Notes under the pieces: model-generated
Told to the model about the DNA's origin: nothing
Seen by the model: the letters and a program-made list of their open reading frames with translations, nothing else
Database searches by the model: none
Assembly (NCBI RefSeq): GCF_000313615.1
Contig: NZ_AMZQ01000010.1
Span: 1-64,000, forward strand
Direction of reading: 5' to 3'
DNA from: Campylobacter showae CSUNSWCD
GTDB taxonomy: Bacteria > Campylobacterota > Campylobacteria > Campylobacterales > Campylobacteraceae
Length of the DNA: 64,000 bases
Translations under genes and position numbers: made by a program
Shown here: in pieces, positions 62,898-64,000 of the stretch
Layout: each line of letters starts with the position of its first letter
Position numbering within the stretch: position 1 is the stretch's first letter

Positions 62898-64000
62898 GCG
62901 CCCTCCTGCTTCACTCGGTAGCTCAAAGCCTCCAAAATATGCGGCTTTTTGATTATGCGCGAGCCCTCGATGTCAGCGATCGTGCGGGCGACTTTTAGGG
63001 TTTTATTAATAGCGCGGCGGCTGAGTGAAAATCTCTGCGTCGCATTATCTAGCACGCCGCTCGCCTCGTCGTCGCAAATGCAAAATTTGGCTATCTCTTC
63101 GTCGTCAAGCTTGCCGTTTAGCTCGCTTTGAGAGCGCGAGATTTGCGCCTCAAATACGCGCAGCACGGTCTGCCACATCGATTCGCTCGTGACATCGCTC
63201 TTGTCGCTCGCGGCCACCTCATCCATCTGTACGTGAAGGTCGATGCGGTCTAGTATGGGTGCCGAAATACGCGATTTATAGCGCTTGATCTCGAGCTCCG
63301 AGCATTTGCACTCTAGATTTTTTGAGAGTAGATTACCGCATGGGCACGGGTTCATCGCGGCTACGAACATAAATTTGGTCTCATACGTGATTTTTGAGTT
63401 TACCCGCGAAATGTTGATTTTATAGTCCTCCAGCGGCTCGCGCAGGCTCTCTAAAATTTGCGGCGCAAAGTGCGGAAGCTCGTCGAAAAAAAGTATCCCG
63501 CCGTTGGCCAGCCCAACCTCGCCGATCCTAGCTGCGCTCGATCCGCCGCCAAATATCGAGCTGCGCGTGCTCGTATGATGGGGCGAACGAAAGGCGCGGA
63601 GTGCAGAAAATTCGCTCTCCTGTTGATTTAGCGAACTATAGGCGCAGCTGAGCAAAATTTCATCTAAGCTTTGCGGTGGCAAAATGTATCGCAGGCGCTT
63701 GGCGCTCATGCTTTTGCCGCATCCCGGGCTTCCCTCAAAGATAATATTATGCATACCGCAAGCGGCCACCAGGCAGGCTCTTTTTGCCCTACTCTGGCCT
63801 TTAACGTCGCTAAAATTTAGCTCGAAATTTTGATTTTTTACGAAGCTTTTTTCGCCGATTTTGATTAAATTTGAAAAAAGCGGATGAATGGCGCCGACTT
63901 TGCGCGAGGCGGCGAATTCGGGCTCGAGGAAAAATTTGATCGCCTCGGCCAAATTTGAAACGGCGTAAATTTCTAAATTCGGTATGGCGCCCGCTTTTTG
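62894..64000 (-). CDS. ComM/YifB-like Mg-chelatase-type AAA+ ATPase (5' end outside the window)
   Basis: The visible 368 residues cover the middle and end of this family (full length about 500). The frame stays open to the window edge; its first residues read QKAGAIPNLEIYAVSNLAEA, so an apparent TTG start at 63952 is internal. Walker A is IIFEGSPGCGKSMSAKRL, Walker B GGILFFDELPHFAPQILESL, and SPHHTSTRSSIFGGG, AAMNPCPCGNLL and a C-terminal Mg-chelatase domain (LSRRAINKTLKVARTIADIE) follow. ComM is a hexameric helicase aiding branch migration in natural transformation, a well-known trait of campylobacters. Its stop overlaps the next gene by four bases. Confidence 0.92.
   Translation of the reverse strand, partial: QKAGAIPNLEIYAVSNLAEAIKFFLEPEFAASRKVGAIHPLFSNLIKIGEKSFVKNQNFELNFSDVKGQSRAKRACLVAACGMHNIIFEGSPGCGKSMSAKRLRYILPPQSLDEILLSCAYSSLNQQESEFSALRAFRSPHHTSTRSSIFGGGSSAARIGEVGLANGGILFFDELPHFAPQILESLREPLEDYKINISRVNSKITYETKFMFVAAMNPCPCGNLLSKNLECKCSELEIKRYKSRISAPILDRIDLHVQMDEVAASDKSDVTSESMWQTVLRVFEAQISRSQSELNGKLDDEEIAKFCICDDEASGVLDNATQRFSLSRRAINKTLKVARTIADIEGSRIIKKPHILEALSYRVKQEGA

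Noticed and set aside
1-64000. Frequent AAATTT/CAAATTTG units as possible repeats or CRISPR spacers
   Set aside because: They are spread evenly in genes and spacers without regular spacing, so they reflect oligonucleotide bias rather than an array.

Overview
The window looks like a piece of the chromosome of a Campylobacter outside the jejuni/coli group, most like the higher-GC oral or gut species (showae, rectus, curvus, concisus type). This is inferred from gene content and order: CmeRABC efflux, CcoG, S21, the UPF0323 lipoprotein, a dynamin-like GTPase pair, AssT with Dsb proteins, and constant use of AAATTT in and between genes. No rRNA, CRISPR array or intact insertion sequence was seen. 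Six tRNA genes are present.

Layout. (1) 1-5 kb is a gene graveyard: a TonB-dependent siderophore receptor with no start codon and three single-base losses, a cysteine-rich Sel1-repeat gene broken the same way, and a 5'-nucleotidase remnant joined to a GyrB fragment. (2) 5-13 kb holds aquaporin Z, two DUF2393 membrane proteins, HisIE, an SPFH/prohibitin protein, IlvE, an unknown protein and a DUF3737 beta-helix protein. (3) 13.4-22.7 kb holds two arylsulfate sulfotransferase loci, each with its own DsbA. One has a DsbI-like reoxidant; the other has a four-helix membrane protein of unknown role. A histidine kinase and response regulator lie between them. (4) 22.8-25.8 kb has a tautomerase, a Bcp peroxiredoxin and an aldehyde dehydrogenase, separated by repeat-rich spacers. 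(5) 26-29 kb is a decayed AT-rich stretch (DUF4213/DUF364 pseudogene, broken ATPase, orphan ORFs) next to five tRNA genes. (6) 29-43 kb carries a MATE exporter, AlkD, TerC, tRNA-Glu, a lipoprotein, endonuclease IV, FadL, an acyl-CoA synthetase, an AAA+ ATPase and two dynamin-like GTPases. (7) 43-48.7 kb appears less CG-rich and has a HemW-like radical SAM protein, two tandem paralogous membrane proteins (one split by a stop codon), a DUF2314-ankyrin protein and YajQ. (8) 48.7-64 kb is core-like: hydroxyacid dehydrogenase, glutathionylspermidine-synthase-like ATP-grasp enzyme, UPF0323 lipoprotein, HTH protein, S21, CcoG, CmeR, CmeABC, PurN, NAD(P)HX repair enzyme and a ComM-like protein that runs off the end.

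How the genes work together. AssT, DsbA and DsbI form a periplasmic sulfate-transfer and disulfide-forming module. CmeR probably represses cmeABC through an inverted repeat just upstream of cmeA. Nfo, FadL, acyl-CoA synthetase and the AAA+ ATPase are packed as one transcription unit. The most unusual non-coding signal is a family of intergenic elements placed directly after stop codons, with conserved distal flanks and a long, changeable central hairpin.
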